Origin: JAAZPT01 sp964544955
Lineage (GTDB): Bacteria > Bacillota > Clostridia > Christensenellales > Aristaeellaceae
Direction of reading: 5' to 3'
Assembly (NCBI GenBank): GCA_964544955.1
Contig: CAZJEB010000001.1
Coordinates: forward strand, 310,001 to 374,000
DNA length: 64,000 bases
Below are positions 43,972 to 53,407 of the stretch, one piece after another. Position 1 is the first letter of the stretch; every line of letters starts with the position of its first letter. Below the pieces are notes generated by a model that saw only the letters and a list, made by a program, of their open reading frames with translations, was not told the DNA's origin and ran no database searches. The position numbers and the translations under genes were made by a program.

Positions 43972-45051
43972 ATGCTAGTTCTATATATTACATATATTGA
44001 TTTAGGCGAAACAGATATTGGTAGTAAATTACGGCCTTATAAAATGTATAAGGCGTTTTTAGATTTAAATTATAAAGTTAAAATATTATCATCTGCTCAA
44101 ACAATAAAAAACAAAAAAAATAGACTGGCTAAAATAAACGAAATAAATAATTGGTTAATTAGTAATAAGCCAGATTTTTGCTATATTGAGTCTGACTATA
44201 CAGCTATAAGGTTTAGAGATGATTATCGATTAATAAAGCAACTTAAAAAGCTTAATATACCAACAGCATATTTTTATAGGGATTTTGATTATAAATTTAA
44301 AGATATGAAAATTAATGTTCGCGGTATCATAAATAATTTAAGAGAAATATATATAAAACTATTATGGTTAAAAACCAACAGCATATTAAAAAATATAAGT
44401 ATTGTATATTTTCCATCAAAATATTGTTTTAAATACTTTAATTTTAAAAACATGAAAGCTTTGCCTCCAGCAGGAGAAGTTGCCCCCTATAAACAAACAT
44501 CTTCTAAAAAAACATGTATTTATGTTGGCGGATTATCAGAGCGTTATGGTACAAATTTACTTTTAGAAAGCTTTAAGCGTTTAAATAAAAATAGTAATAC
44601 ATTCAAATTAATTTTGGTTTGTAGAGAAGATGATTACATAAAATATAAAGATGAATTTGATAGTTTTAATTGGGTTGAGGTTCACCATGTGTCAGGCAAA
44701 GAGCTTACAAAGCTTTATGCTGAGGCAAACATAGCCTTAATACCATTAAAACATACCAACTATAATGATTTAGCTATATCTGTTAAGTTGTTTGAATACA
44801 TGAGCTATGGCTTACCAATAATTGCCACCTCAAACCAGGCAATGAAGGAAATTATATTAGATGCAAACTGTGGGATTACAACAAATGATGATGTTATATC
44901 CTATAGTAATGCAATAAATGATATTTTTAATGATGATGTAAAGTTACAGAAGTTTTCTGAAAATGCTTTATTAGCATTAGAAAACAAACATACATGGAAA
45001 AATAGAGCATTACAAGTAACAAAAGATATAGCACAAATAAAACTAGATTGA
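43972..45051 (+). CDS. Glycosyltransferase (GT-B, family 4-like)
   Basis: A 359-residue cytoplasmic glycosyltransferase. The C-terminal nucleotide-sugar domain is clear: YVGGLSERYGTNLLLESF, then IALIPLKHTNYNDLAISVKLFEYMSYGLPIIAT, the E-x7-E type region of GT4 enzymes. The N-terminal acceptor domain is divergent (LYITYIDLGETDIGSKLRPYK). It likely adds one sugar to the glycan handled by the polymerase and flippase next to it. SD AGGAG precedes the ATG. Confidence 0.8.
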   Translation: MLVLYITYIDLGETDIGSKLRPYKMYKAFLDLNYKVKILSSAQTIKNKKNRLAKINEINNWLISNKPDFCYIESDYTAIRFRDDYRLIKQLKKLNIPTAYFYRDFDYKFKDMKINVRGIINNLREIYIKLLWLKTNSILKNISIVYFPSKYCFKYFNFKNMKALPPAGEVAPYKQTSSKKTCIYVGGLSERYGTNLLLESFKRLNKNSNTFKLILVCREDDYIKYKDEFDSFNWVEVHHVSGKELTKLYAEANIALIPLKHTNYNDLAISVKLFEYMSYGLPIIATSNQAMKEIILDANCGITTNDDVISYSNAINDIFNDDVKLQKFSENALLALENKHTWKNRALQVTKDIAQIKLD

Positions 45052-45065
45052 TAAATGGTAAAAAT

Positions 45066-46568
45066 ATGTTTTCAATATTAAAAAGCAATAAGCAAAGTTT
45101 AGGTGGGGATGCCGCTAAGTTATCCTTATCCAATATACTTTCATTGTTGATAAACTTAATTTCAACAATGTTATTATCGCGCTTTAGAACTCAATATGAG
45201 TATGGAACATATTCGCAAATTTTATTAGCTGTAAATTTAGCTGTAAACATTTTTTCATTAGGATTACCAAATAGTATTAACTATTTTTTTGCTAGAGCAG
45301 AAGGTGTATATGAAAAGCAAAAATTTTTATATACATATTTTCTATTCTCTACCCTATCTAGTTTAATTGCTGGTTTATTTTTAGTGTTTATAGTGCCTCA
45401 AATGGAGTTGTATTTTCATAACTTTAATTTACATATGTACTCATATGTTTTGCTGTTATTGCCATTATCCGTTATTATTATTCAAAGTAATAGCAATATG
45501 TTAATTGTAGCTGGAAAATCTAGTAGTTTAGTTATTTATACATTATTGCATAATGCCTTAAGGCTTTTGGCAATATTGTTTGTTTATATATTTAAATTAT
45601 CTTTTTCAACCTATGTATTCCTTTATGTATTGATTGAAATTATTTTTACAATTATTGTATATGTATGGGCAATGAAAATAAGTGGTATTAAAAATTTTAG
45701 AACTTTTAAATTACCTCTATCTAAAATTAAACATCTAATTAGGCAAATGCTTTATTTTTCTATACCATTAGGTTTAGGTAGCATGGTATCAACAATATCG
45801 TTAGAATTAGATAAGCTAATTATTGGTAATTTAATGGGAACTGAAAGCTTAGCATTATATACTAATGCTGCAAAAGAATTGCCTTTAGTAATAATTGCAT
45901 CAGCATTTACAACCGTTTTAATGCCAAAACTATCAAAAATGCTTAAAAACAACGAAAAAAAAGAAGCTGTTAAGCTATGGGGTAATTCTTTATTAATTAC
46001 ATATACATTACTTTGTTTTTTTGGCATAGCAATTATTGTATTTGCACCTCAAGTTATGGTGTTTTTATATTCCGAAAAATATATAGCAGGTGTTCATGTT
46101 TTTAGAGTTTATACTTTAGTTTTAATAATGAGGTCAACATACTTTGGTATAATATTAAATATATCAGGAAACACTAAAAAAGTTTTTTACAGCTCAATAA
46201 TATCATTGATACTAAACGTGATACTCAATTATGCTTTCTTTAACATATTTGGTTTTATTGGCCCTGCTATTGCAACTGTGGTATGTATATTGCTAGTTAA
46301 TATATTGCAACTTATATTTACTACAAAAATAACTGAAGTAAGTTTTAAAAACATATTCCCTTGGAACCAGTTATTAAAAATAACCATGCTGAATATAGCT
46401 TTATCAATACCATTTATTGTAATAAAAAGAATAATAAATTTAGATTATTCAACAACAGGAGTACTAATTGCTATTGCACTAGGCTTAGCATGGACATTAT
46501 TATATTTTTTAATTCAGAAAAATTTTATATTTGAGCAATGGAGAAAAATAAATAGTTATGATAATTAA
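45066..46568 (+). CDS. Polysaccharide flippase (Wzx/MOP superfamily)
   Basis: A 500-residue protein with 12-14 predicted transmembrane helices, of the MATE/PST-type lipid-linked oligosaccharide flippases. It begins with the typical GGDAAKLSLSNILSLLINLIST and has a conserved LGSMVSTISLELDKLIIGNLMG in the second half of the first bundle. ATG 45066 is used; a TTG at 45048 overlapping the preceding stop would add six residues, and neither has a good ribosome-binding site. It completes the minimal polymerase - transferase - flippase set. Confidence 0.83.
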   Translation: MFSILKSNKQSLGGDAAKLSLSNILSLLINLISTMLLSRFRTQYEYGTYSQILLAVNLAVNIFSLGLPNSINYFFARAEGVYEKQKFLYTYFLFSTLSSLIAGLFLVFIVPQMELYFHNFNLHMYSYVLLLLPLSVIIIQSNSNMLIVAGKSSSLVIYTLLHNALRLLAILFVYIFKLSFSTYVFLYVLIEIIFTIIVYVWAMKISGIKNFRTFKLPLSKIKHLIRQMLYFSIPLGLGSMVSTISLELDKLIIGNLMGTESLALYTNAAKELPLVIIASAFTTVLMPKLSKMLKNNEKKEAVKLWGNSLLITYTLLCFFGIAIIVFAPQVMVFLYSEKYIAGVHVFRVYTLVLIMRSTYFGIILNISGNTKKVFYSSIISLILNVILNYAFFNIFGFIGPAIATVVCILLVNILQLIFTTKITEVSFKNIFPWNQLLKITMLNIALSIPFIVIKRIINLDYSTTGVLIAIALGLAWTLLYFLIQKNFIFEQWRKINSYDN

Positions 46569-46959
46569 TTTTGATTGTTTATGCCAAATTAGCGGCGTAG
46601 TTTTAGAAGGGAAAAAAATTGGACGAAAATTAGGCTTCCCTACTGCCAATATTCCATATGAGCAACACACTTGTTTAACAAATGGGGTTTATGTTGCGGG
46701 TATAATACTTGATGACGATTTAAAAAAGGAATACCCTGCTGCTGTTAACGTTGGTATACACCCAACATTTCCTGAAGGTTTTCCCTCTATAGAAGCATAT
46801 ATTTTAGATACAAATATAAACTTATATAATAAGCATATAACAATTAATTTTTATCAAAAAATACGTGATGAATTTAAATATGAAATTAAAGAACAACTGA
46901 TTGACAGAATAAATAAAGACGTTGAATTTACGAAAGAATGGTTTATAAAAAACAAGTGA
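46558..46959 (+). CDS. Stand-alone riboflavin kinase
   Basis: A 133-residue protein that consists only of a flavokinase domain. GRKLGFPTAN (the Mg-ATP motif) at 22-31, NGVYVAG, the NVGIHPTF segment and SIEAYILD with the catalytic Glu are all in order. Most bacteria carry this domain fused behind an FMN adenylyltransferase in RibF; here that N-terminal half is absent and the upstream gene is the flippase, overlapped by 11 bases. It should make FMN from riboflavin; FAD synthesis would need another enzyme. Confidence 0.83.
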   Translation: MIINFDCLCQISGVVLEGKKIGRKLGFPTANIPYEQHTCLTNGVYVAGIILDDDLKKEYPAAVNVGIHPTFPEGFPSIEAYILDTNINLYNKHITINFYQKIRDEFKYEIKEQLIDRINKDVEFTKEWFIKNK

Positions 46960-47235
46960 TTAATGTTTTTTATTTTTATCTGCTTTAGGTGCAATATACG
47001 ATATTTCTAAAAAATCAAAATCAACATTATCTATAAAATCATTGGGTTTAAACCTTGTTAAGCTAAAATCTTCCCATTCTTTTTTATGTTTATTGTTCCA
47101 TATTGGTTGTGATATATCAAGCTCTTTTAATGCGGTATAAAGAGCCTCTTCTATATTGATTTTAGTGCTAGGGTAAAGGGTATTATATTTTATTCTATCA
47201 TTAACAAATGTTTTTATCCAAACTTGACCAAGCAT
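46960..47235 (-). CDS. Small conserved-looking hypothetical protein
   Basis: A 91-residue soluble protein (MLGQVWIKTFVNDRIKYN...), acidic in the middle, ending in a Lys-rich tail KADKNKKH. A GAAGGAGA ribosome-binding site supports it and the codon use is similar to neighbours. It lies convergent to the riboflavin kinase gene, abutting its stop. I do not recognise a family or function. Confidence 0.6.
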   Translation of the reverse strand: MLGQVWIKTFVNDRIKYNTLYPSTKINIEEALYTALKELDISQPIWNNKHKKEWEDFSLTRFKPNDFIDNVDFDFLEISYIAPKADKNKKH

Positions 47236-47382
47236 ATTTATATCTCCTTCTTTAATATTATTTTATATTATATAAAACACTCAAATTTTACAAGCATTTT
47301 GTTTTAATTGTAATAAGTTTAAAAATGATTGTTTATATGTTATAATTTAATGAGCATATTTATACAAATTAAGAGGTGTAAC

Positions 47383-48396
47383 ATGGATTTATTAAATGTT
47401 TTAACATTATATATGGCATTAGTATATTCAAGCTCTATGCAAGCTGCTCCAGCTGATATACAATATTCGCCAGAACCTACACAGTATGTTGTTTCCACAG
47501 CAGAACCAGTAGAAACTGTTATTGTTACGCCCACAATAACTCCCAATTATACTCCTGGCCCATCCCCCGTGCCTAAACCAGAATTTACTGCAAACCCTGA
47601 TTATAAACAAATAAAGTTTAAAGATAAAGGCGACGATGTAAGGGCGTTGCAAACTGCTTTGCAAAATTATGGTTATTATAATGGAGAAATTGATGGAGCT
47701 TATGGTTACCAAACTTTGGAAGCAGTAAGAATTTTCCAAAAATTGCACAGCTTATCTGCCGATGGTATTGCAGGGCGCGAAACATTAACAGTTTTGTATG
47801 AAAGCGATAATATATTAAAACTAGAGCCAACTATTACTGTAAGCCCAGACCCTGCTTTAAACGAAAATACAGAAATTAATAATACTGTTGTTCCAATATT
47901 TTTAAATCAAGATATTGCCCCCATTCCAACAGAAGAAACTGGAAATAATAATAGTACAAATATTGAAACCCCATTTGTAATTGATGTAGAAGATAAAATG
48001 ACAACATTTGACTATGCATATGATTACAGCGTTATGCTTGAAGATGGAACAATATTAGCAAATAGCGATACAAAGCCTTTATTGTTTGCTAATAACACAA
48101 ACAAAGATGTTTGGATATCGTTAAAAATTGCTTTAGGAATTGTAGATGAAAGCTTTTCGGAAGTTTTTAGTTTCGTTTATGACAGTAATGTTTATAATGA
48201 TAGTGAAGATAATTTATCACTACCAAATACTTTTGAATTATCTACAGATAGAAATGGTAAAACAATATTAGTAAACATAATTAATGTGGGTAATGATTAT
48301 TATGTTAATATTGACAATTTAAGCCAGCTATTTGATATTGAAGCTCAAGTTAATGAAAGCGATAAGGTTTGTGTATTATCTTTAAAAAACAACTGA
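47383..48396 (+). CDS. Peptidoglycan-binding domain protein with stalk-like C-terminal region
   Basis: A 337-residue protein starting at ATG 47383 after AAGAGGTG. The N-terminus (residues 4-20) is mildly hydrophobic and ends in an AAPA-type signal cleavage region. A Pro/Thr-rich linker (about 28-70) leads to a peptidoglycan-binding type 1 module (75-140, KGDDVRALQTALQNYGYY...). The C-terminal ~140 residues (for example YDYSVMLEDGTILANSDTKPLL) resemble the copper-amine-oxidase-N-like stalk modules of clostridial wall proteins, without certainty. It shares linker style with the L,D-transpeptidase at 4-5.6 kb and is likely wall-bound. Confidence 0.68.
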   Translation: MDLLNVLTLYMALVYSSSMQAAPADIQYSPEPTQYVVSTAEPVETVIVTPTITPNYTPGPSPVPKPEFTANPDYKQIKFKDKGDDVRALQTALQNYGYYNGEIDGAYGYQTLEAVRIFQKLHSLSADGIAGRETLTVLYESDNILKLEPTITVSPDPALNENTEINNTVVPIFLNQDIAPIPTEETGNNNSTNIETPFVIDVEDKMTTFDYAYDYSVMLEDGTILANSDTKPLLFANNTNKDVWISLKIALGIVDESFSEVFSFVYDSNVYNDSEDNLSLPNTFELSTDRNGKTILVNIINVGNDYYVNIDNLSQLFDIEAQVNESDKVCVLSLKNN

Positions 48397-48410
48397 TTTG
48401 GAGTGTTTAA

Positions 48411-49256
48411 ATGTACGATGTTGTAATTGTTGGTAATGGTCCTGCAGGTATATCATGCGCATTAACCGCAAGAAGAAGAAACTTAAAAACAGCAATATTA
48501 AGCAATAGCATAAAGTCTAACCTTTTATGGAAAACAGATCAAATTGACAACTATCCTGGAATGCCAATGGTTAGTGGCGCTGCTATGCTTGAAAGCTTTG
48601 AAAAACAAGCTTTAGATATGGGCGTTGAAATAAAGACTGGTTTAGTTAGACAAATAATGAAAAATGAAGATATTTTTATGTTGTTACAAGGCGATGATAT
48701 AATAGAAGCTAAATCTGTAGTATTGTGTTTAGGTGTTGCTAAACCCAAGTATATTGAAGGCGAAAGTATGTTAATTGGTAATGGAGTAAGTTATTGCGCC
48801 ACTTGTGATGCAATGTTTTATAAAAACAAAAGTATTGCAGTAATATCCGAAAATGAAGATGGTGTTGAAGAAGCTAATTTTTTGAAAGATATAGTTGGTA
48901 GTATAAATTATTTTGTTATTAAAAAACATGACATGAGTGAACTAAATAAAGATATAAAAATATTAGACAAAAAAGTTATCAAAATATCCAAAGAAAGTTC
49001 TTTAGTTAAACTTGAGTTTAATGATGGATTCAAGGAATATGATGGCGTATTTGTTTTTAGATCTGCAGTTTCAATTGAAAACCTTATATTTGGTTTAGAA
49101 ACATCGGGAGCTTATATAAATACCGATAAAAATATGGCTACAAATATTGATGGATTATATGCTGCTGGTGATTGCACAGGGCAACCTTTACAAATTGCTA
49201 AAGCGGTTGGCGAAGGAAATATTGCAGCATTATCTGTAGCAAAATATTTAAAATAA
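48411..49256 (+). CDS. Thioredoxin reductase-like flavoprotein lacking the NADPH motif (FFTR-like)
   Basis: A 281-residue FAD protein of the thioredoxin reductase fold. The FAD GxGxxG motif is VGNGPAGISCA (8-17), the redox-active CATC is in VSYCATCDAMF, and the second FAD motif is GLYAAGDCTGQPLQIAKAVGEG. In the NAD(P)H domain the expected GGGxxA/G is replaced by ISENEDGVEEANF and the following basic patch that binds the 2'-phosphate is missing; the domain is also short. This matches the ferredoxin-dependent flavin thioredoxin reductases known from Clostridium acetobutylicum. The partner would be ferredoxin rather than NADPH (inference). No thioredoxin gene is adjacent. Confidence 0.8.
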   Translation: MYDVVIVGNGPAGISCALTARRRNLKTAILSNSIKSNLLWKTDQIDNYPGMPMVSGAAMLESFEKQALDMGVEIKTGLVRQIMKNEDIFMLLQGDDIIEAKSVVLCLGVAKPKYIEGESMLIGNGVSYCATCDAMFYKNKSIAVISENEDGVEEANFLKDIVGSINYFVIKKHDMSELNKDIKILDKKVIKISKESSLVKLEFNDGFKEYDGVFVFRSAVSIENLIFGLETSGAYINTDKNMATNIDGLYAAGDCTGQPLQIAKAVGEGNIAALSVAKYLK

Positions 49257-49264
49257 TAGTATTT

Positions 49265-49293
49265 AAAAAGGAACTCGTAAAGAGTTCCTTTTT
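49265..49293. terminator. Bidirectional terminator between the flavoprotein and serA
   Basis: AAAAAGGAACTC and GAGTTCCTTTTT form a 12-bp stem around GTAAA, with a T tract on the plus strand and A tract on the other side for the convergent serC-serA transcript. Confidence 0.88.
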
Positions 49294-49308
49294 TGTTTTG
49301 TTGTTTTG

Positions 49309-50475
49309 TTATTTTATTCTTATTACTTTATAAACATTTTCAATTTTTGCAAGCCTATCTTGCAAGTTATTGCAAGCACAATCTTCAATATCAACAACTG
49401 TTACAGCCATTTCTTTTTTACTTTGGTTAATCATGCTGTTTATATTAACCTTGCAAGAAGAAATTTCTGATGATATGGCATTTACCATATTAGGAACATT
49501 AGCATGTATAATCATATACACAATTCCTTCATCAAACTTAAAGGAAACATCTGGTAAGTTAACACTATTTTGTATTTGACCAAACTCTAAAAATTCCTTT
49601 AGTTCTTTTGCTGCCATTTCAGCGCAATTTTCTTCACTTTCTGGTGTTGATGCACCAAGGTGTGGAATATTAATTATTCCAGGAACACCAATAGATTCCT
49701 CTGTTGGAAAATCTGTAACATATTTTTTTATTTTTTTAGATTCTAAGGCCACTTTAACATCTGGTATGTTTACTAGCTCTGCCCTACTAAAGTTGTATAG
49801 ATATGCACCATCTTTGAACATGCTAAATAAATCTTTATTAAACATATTCTCTGTTTTTTTAGAAAGTGGAATATGGCAGGTTACATAATCCGCACCCTCT
49901 ATAGCCTCTGTTATTTCTTTTACTAATTTTACTGAATTTGAAAGTTTCCAAGCATTTGTAACTGATATAAATGGATCATAACCAACAACATTCATACCAA
50001 GGCCTTTAGCCGCATGGTTTGCCACATTAATACCTGTTGCTCCTAAACCGATAACTGCAAGCTTTTTACCTTTTGTTTCTGGACCAACAAAAGCTTTTTT
50101 ACCACTTTCAACTTTTTTAGCAACATCTGTTTGCCCCTCTAAAGATTTTACCCAATCAATTGCCTCGACAACATTCCTGCTAGTAAATAATATTGCACAT
50201 GTAACCAATTCCGCAACTGCATTTGCATTAGCACCTGGAGTGTTAAAAACTGCAATACCTGCTTTTGAACAAGCATCGATTGGTATATTATTCGTACCAG
50301 CGCCAGCCCTTGAAATAGCTTTTAATGACGGGTTAAATTCCATACTATGCAAGTCTGCACTTCTAACAATTATAGCATCGGGATCCTCAACATCTTTTGA
50401 AACAGTATAATTGTTAATATCAAGATCTTCATATATGATATTTGAAATATCATTCATAAGTTTAATTTTATACAT
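49309..50475 (-). CDS. serA: D-3-phosphoglycerate dehydrogenase
   Basis: A 388-residue NAD-dependent enzyme of serine synthesis. The nucleotide site is AVIGLGATGINVANHA; catalytic residues are in the SRAGAGTNNI (Arg), TEESIGVPG (Glu region) and NIPHLGASTPESEE (His) segments. A C-terminal ACT domain (about 318-388) suggests serine feedback control; the extra intervening domain of long SerA forms is absent. ATG 50475 has GGAGG 8 bases upstream. It follows serC by 1 base. Confidence 0.92.
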   Translation of the reverse strand: MYKIKLMNDISNIIYEDLDINNYTVSKDVEDPDAIIVRSADLHSMEFNPSLKAISRAGAGTNNIPIDACSKAGIAVFNTPGANANAVAELVTCAILFTSRNVVEAIDWVKSLEGQTDVAKKVESGKKAFVGPETKGKKLAVIGLGATGINVANHAAKGLGMNVVGYDPFISVTNAWKLSNSVKLVKEITEAIEGADYVTCHIPLSKKTENMFNKDLFSMFKDGAYLYNFSRAELVNIPDVKVALESKKIKKYVTDFPTEESIGVPGIINIPHLGASTPESEENCAEMAAKELKEFLEFGQIQNSVNLPDVSFKFDEGIVYMIIHANVPNMVNAISSEISSCKVNINSMINQSKKEMAVTVVDIEDCACNNLQDRLAKIENVYKVIRIK

Positions 50476-50476
50476 A

Positions 50477-51562
50477 CTATTTACCTCCATTTTCAAGTTC
50501 AAACTTTTTCATAAAGTTAACTAAAGCCTCAACACCTTCAACCGGCATAGCATTATATATACTTGCACGCATACCGCCAACTGACCTATGGCCTTTTAGA
50601 TTTAATAAACCAGCCTTTGCAGCTTGGCTTACAAATTCTTTATCCAAGTTTTCATCTCCAGTAACAAAAGTTGCATTCATTAATGATCTAAACACTTTGT
50701 TAGCCGTACCTTTAAACAAAGAGCTATTATCTATACAATCATATAATAAACCCGCTTTATATTTGTTTATTTTTTCCATTTCGGCTACACCGCCTATGGA
50801 GATTAGCCTTTCAAATACTAAATTAGCCATATAGATACCAAATGTATTTGGAGTATTATACATGCTCTCATTTTCATCTTGTATTTTCCAACTTTGAAGC
50901 ACTGGGCAGCTACTCATAGGTTCAACTATAAAATCTTTCTTTACAACCAACACACATAGCCCTGAAGGGCCTATATTCTTTTGTGCCCCTGCATAAATTG
51001 CTGCAAACTTTGAAATATCATAATTTTCGCCTAATATATTACTTGATGCATCTGCAATTAGTGGTACAGATACTTCTGGTATTGATGTGTACCTCGTTCC
51101 ATATATTGTATTATTGGTTGTAATATGTAAATAGTCTGCATTTTTGTCTATACCATCTACATCAAACTGTGGAACATAAGTGTAATTATCATTTTTTGAT
51201 GATGCAATTACTTCTACTTCTTTATAGCGTTTTGCTTCCTTTGCAGCTTTTGCAGCAAAACTACCGCTATCAACATAAAGAGCTTTGCCAGATTTTATGG
51301 GCATGTTAAGTGGTACTGCAGAAAATTGTTGTGTTGCTCCACCATGTAAAAATAAAACAGAATAATCATCACCTATGTTAAGGAGTTTTTTAAGATTGGT
51401 TACAGCAGCATTGTAAATTTCTAGAAACATTCCACTTCTATGGCTCATCTCTATAACGGACATACCTGTAGATTTATAACAAACAAAATCCTTTTGGGCT
51501 TGTTCTAAAACTTCAACTGGTAATGTTGATGGACCTGGAGAAAAGTTATATACTCTATTCAT
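50477..51562 (-). CDS. serC: Phosphoserine aminotransferase
   Basis: A 361-residue PLP enzyme. It starts with NRVYNFSPGPSTLPVEVL, has SVLFLHGGATQQF, and the PLP lysine in IYAGAQKNIGPSGL. KGHRSVGGMRASIYNAMP at the C-terminus is typical. The ATG at 51562 has GGAGG 5 bases upstream. Together with serA it converts 3-phosphoglycerate to phosphoserine; serB is not adjacent. Confidence 0.95.
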   Translation of the reverse strand: MNRVYNFSPGPSTLPVEVLEQAQKDFVCYKSTGMSVIEMSHRSGMFLEIYNAAVTNLKKLLNIGDDYSVLFLHGGATQQFSAVPLNMPIKSGKALYVDSGSFAAKAAKEAKRYKEVEVIASSKNDNYTYVPQFDVDGIDKNADYLHITTNNTIYGTRYTSIPEVSVPLIADASSNILGENYDISKFAAIYAGAQKNIGPSGLCVLVVKKDFIVEPMSSCPVLQSWKIQDENESMYNTPNTFGIYMANLVFERLISIGGVAEMEKINKYKAGLLYDCIDNSSLFKGTANKVFRSLMNATFVTGDENLDKEFVSQAAKAGLLNLKGHRSVGGMRASIYNAMPVEGVEALVNFMKKFELENGGK

Positions 51563-51591
51563 AAATACCTCCAAATATAATTAATAAGTTA

Positions 51592-51620
51592 ATCATATTT
51601 AATAGTTAAATAAAAATCAA
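51592..51620 (-). promoter_or_regulatory. Promoter of serC-serA
   Basis: Minus strand TTGATT (51615-51620) and TATGAT (51592-51597), 17-base spacer, 30 bases before the serC start. Confidence 0.5.
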
Positions 51621-51687
51621 TAGATTGTGAATAAAAATACAATTAATAATCATAAATTATGATATAATTGTATAAGGAGTTGATTAA

Positions 51688-52365
51688 ATGTTTAATATAC
51701 TTGTAGTTGAAGATGATAACGCAACATCTAACCTATTTAAAACGGTATTAGAGCAAAATGCATATAATGTATATATAGCTAACAATGGCAAAATAGCTTT
51801 TGATGTTTTAGAAAAAATACATATAGATTTAATAATACTTGATATTATGATGCCAGAAATGGATGGATATACCTTTATGGAGGAGTTTAGGGCGTTCGAT
51901 TCTAATACTCCAATAATGATGGTATCTGCCAAACAAATGTTAGACGACAAAATAAGAGGCTTTAAGCTTGGTGTTGATGATTATATGGCTAAACCTGTTG
52001 ATATAGAGGAAATGCTATTGAGGATACAGGCATTATTAAGGCGTTCAAGAATAGCATCAAGTAAAAAATTAGTTGTTGGTAATACCCTATTTGATTATGA
52101 AAGCATGAGTGTTACATGCAATAAAAAGGATATACCATTAACAAAAAAAGAATTCCAACTTGTATATTTATTACTATCATACCCCAACAAAATATTTACA
52201 AGGTTACAATTGATGGATGAAATATGGGGTTTGGATAGTGATTCTACTGATACTACTATTAACGTACACATTAACAGGCTAAGAAAAAGCTTTGAAAATT
52301 GTAATGATTTTGATTTGATAACCATAAGAGGTTTAGGTTATAAGGCGGTAATAAAAAATGAATAA
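51688..52365 (+). CDS. Response regulator, OmpR/PhoB family
   Basis: A 225-residue regulator. The receiver domain (1-118) has the acidic pair EDDN, phospho-acceptor Asp in LIILDIMMPEMDG (about residue 51), Ser in MMVSAKQ and Lys in DDYMAKPVD. A winged-helix DNA-binding domain (about 130-223) carries PLTKKEFQLVYLLLSYPNKIFTR and TVINVHINRLRKSFE-type residues. It is coupled by an 8-base overlap to the sensor kinase. Target genes are unknown. Confidence 0.93.
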   Translation: MFNILVVEDDNATSNLFKTVLEQNAYNVYIANNGKIAFDVLEKIHIDLIILDIMMPEMDGYTFMEEFRAFDSNTPIMMVSAKQMLDDKIRGFKLGVDDYMAKPVDIEEMLLRIQALLRRSRIASSKKLVVGNTLFDYESMSVTCNKKDIPLTKKEFQLVYLLLSYPNKIFTRLQLMDEIWGLDSDSTDTTINVHINRLRKSFENCNDFDLITIRGLGYKAVIKNE

Positions 52366-53407
52366 ACAACCAAACAGCAAATTAACCATAAGCATAAAAC
52401 TAACAATATTAATATTCACCATTTTTATAGTATCAAATTTTATAGTTACAATAATTGGATTTTTATTAATAAAATTTGGTTTATACGAAAAATTAATATT
52501 GTTATCACCCTTTAGATTATTATTTGTATTAATATTAATAAGTATTTTAACGGGTATTACAAGCAATTATTTGATAAATAAACTTACAATAATGCCAATA
52601 AAACAACTAATTCAAGCAACTAAAGAATATGCAAAAGGTAACTTTAAAGAAAGAATTAATATTAGTGGAACTAAAGAATTTGATGAACTTAACATTAGTT
52701 TTAATAAAATGGCAGAAGAGCTTGAAAGTGTAGAGTTACTTAGAAATGATTTTGTTAATAACTTTTCTCACGAATTTAACACCCCCATTACAGCATTAAA
52801 CGGATATGCTAAATTATTAAAGCAAAACAAGCTTGAACCTAGCGAAAAAGAGGAATACTTAGATATTATTATTAAAGAATCAGAACGATTATCAACACTT
52901 TCCAACAATATATTATTATTAAATAGAATTGAGCACCAAAAAATATTAAGCGAGCATAAAAAGTTTAGACTTGATGAGCAAATCAGGCAAACTATTATGA
53001 CCTTTGAAAAAGAGATTACAAATAAAAATATTGCTATTGAAATAGATTTAGATGATTGTATAATAGATGCAAATTATTCTATGTTAAGTTTAGTTTGGAG
53101 AAATTTAATAGATAACGCTATAAAATTTTTAGCTAACAACGGAAAACTTGATATAGAATTACGTGCCTATAGTAGTGCTTGCATGGTGAAGATAAGCGAC
53201 AATGGTATTGGTATAGAAACTAATGCTATTAAACATATATTTGATAAATTTTATCAAGCCGACACTTCTAGAACATCAAAGGGAAATGGTTTAGGCCTAT
53301 CTTTAACTAAACAAATAGTAGATTCTCACAAAGGTACCATTGAAGTAAAAAGTGAAATTGAAAAAGGTAGCACTTTTATTGTTATGCTACCTTTAGATAT
53401 TATTTAA
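52358..53407 (+). CDS. HAMP-containing sensor histidine kinase
   Basis: A 349-residue membrane kinase. Two N-terminal transmembrane helices (about 12-35 and 48-66) are separated by only a few residues, so there is hardly any extracellular sensor domain; such kinases sense within the membrane or through a partner. HAMP at about 70-120, HisKA with the phospho-His in NFSHEFNTPITAL (about residue 138), and a HATPase domain with N (NLIDNAIKF), DNGIGIE and GNGLGLSL follow. Its start overlaps the regulator gene; its stop abuts the convergent metK stop. Confidence 0.93.
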   Translation: MNKQPNSKLTISIKLTILIFTIFIVSNFIVTIIGFLLIKFGLYEKLILLSPFRLLFVLILISILTGITSNYLINKLTIMPIKQLIQATKEYAKGNFKERINISGTKEFDELNISFNKMAEELESVELLRNDFVNNFSHEFNTPITALNGYAKLLKQNKLEPSEKEEYLDIIIKESERLSTLSNNILLLNRIEHQKILSEHKKFRLDEQIRQTIMTFEKEITNKNIAIEIDLDDCIIDANYSMLSLVWRNLIDNAIKFLANNGKLDIELRAYSSACMVKISDNGIGIETNAIKHIFDKFYQADTSRTSKGNGLGLSLTKQIVDSHKGTIEVKSEIEKGSTFIVMLPLDII

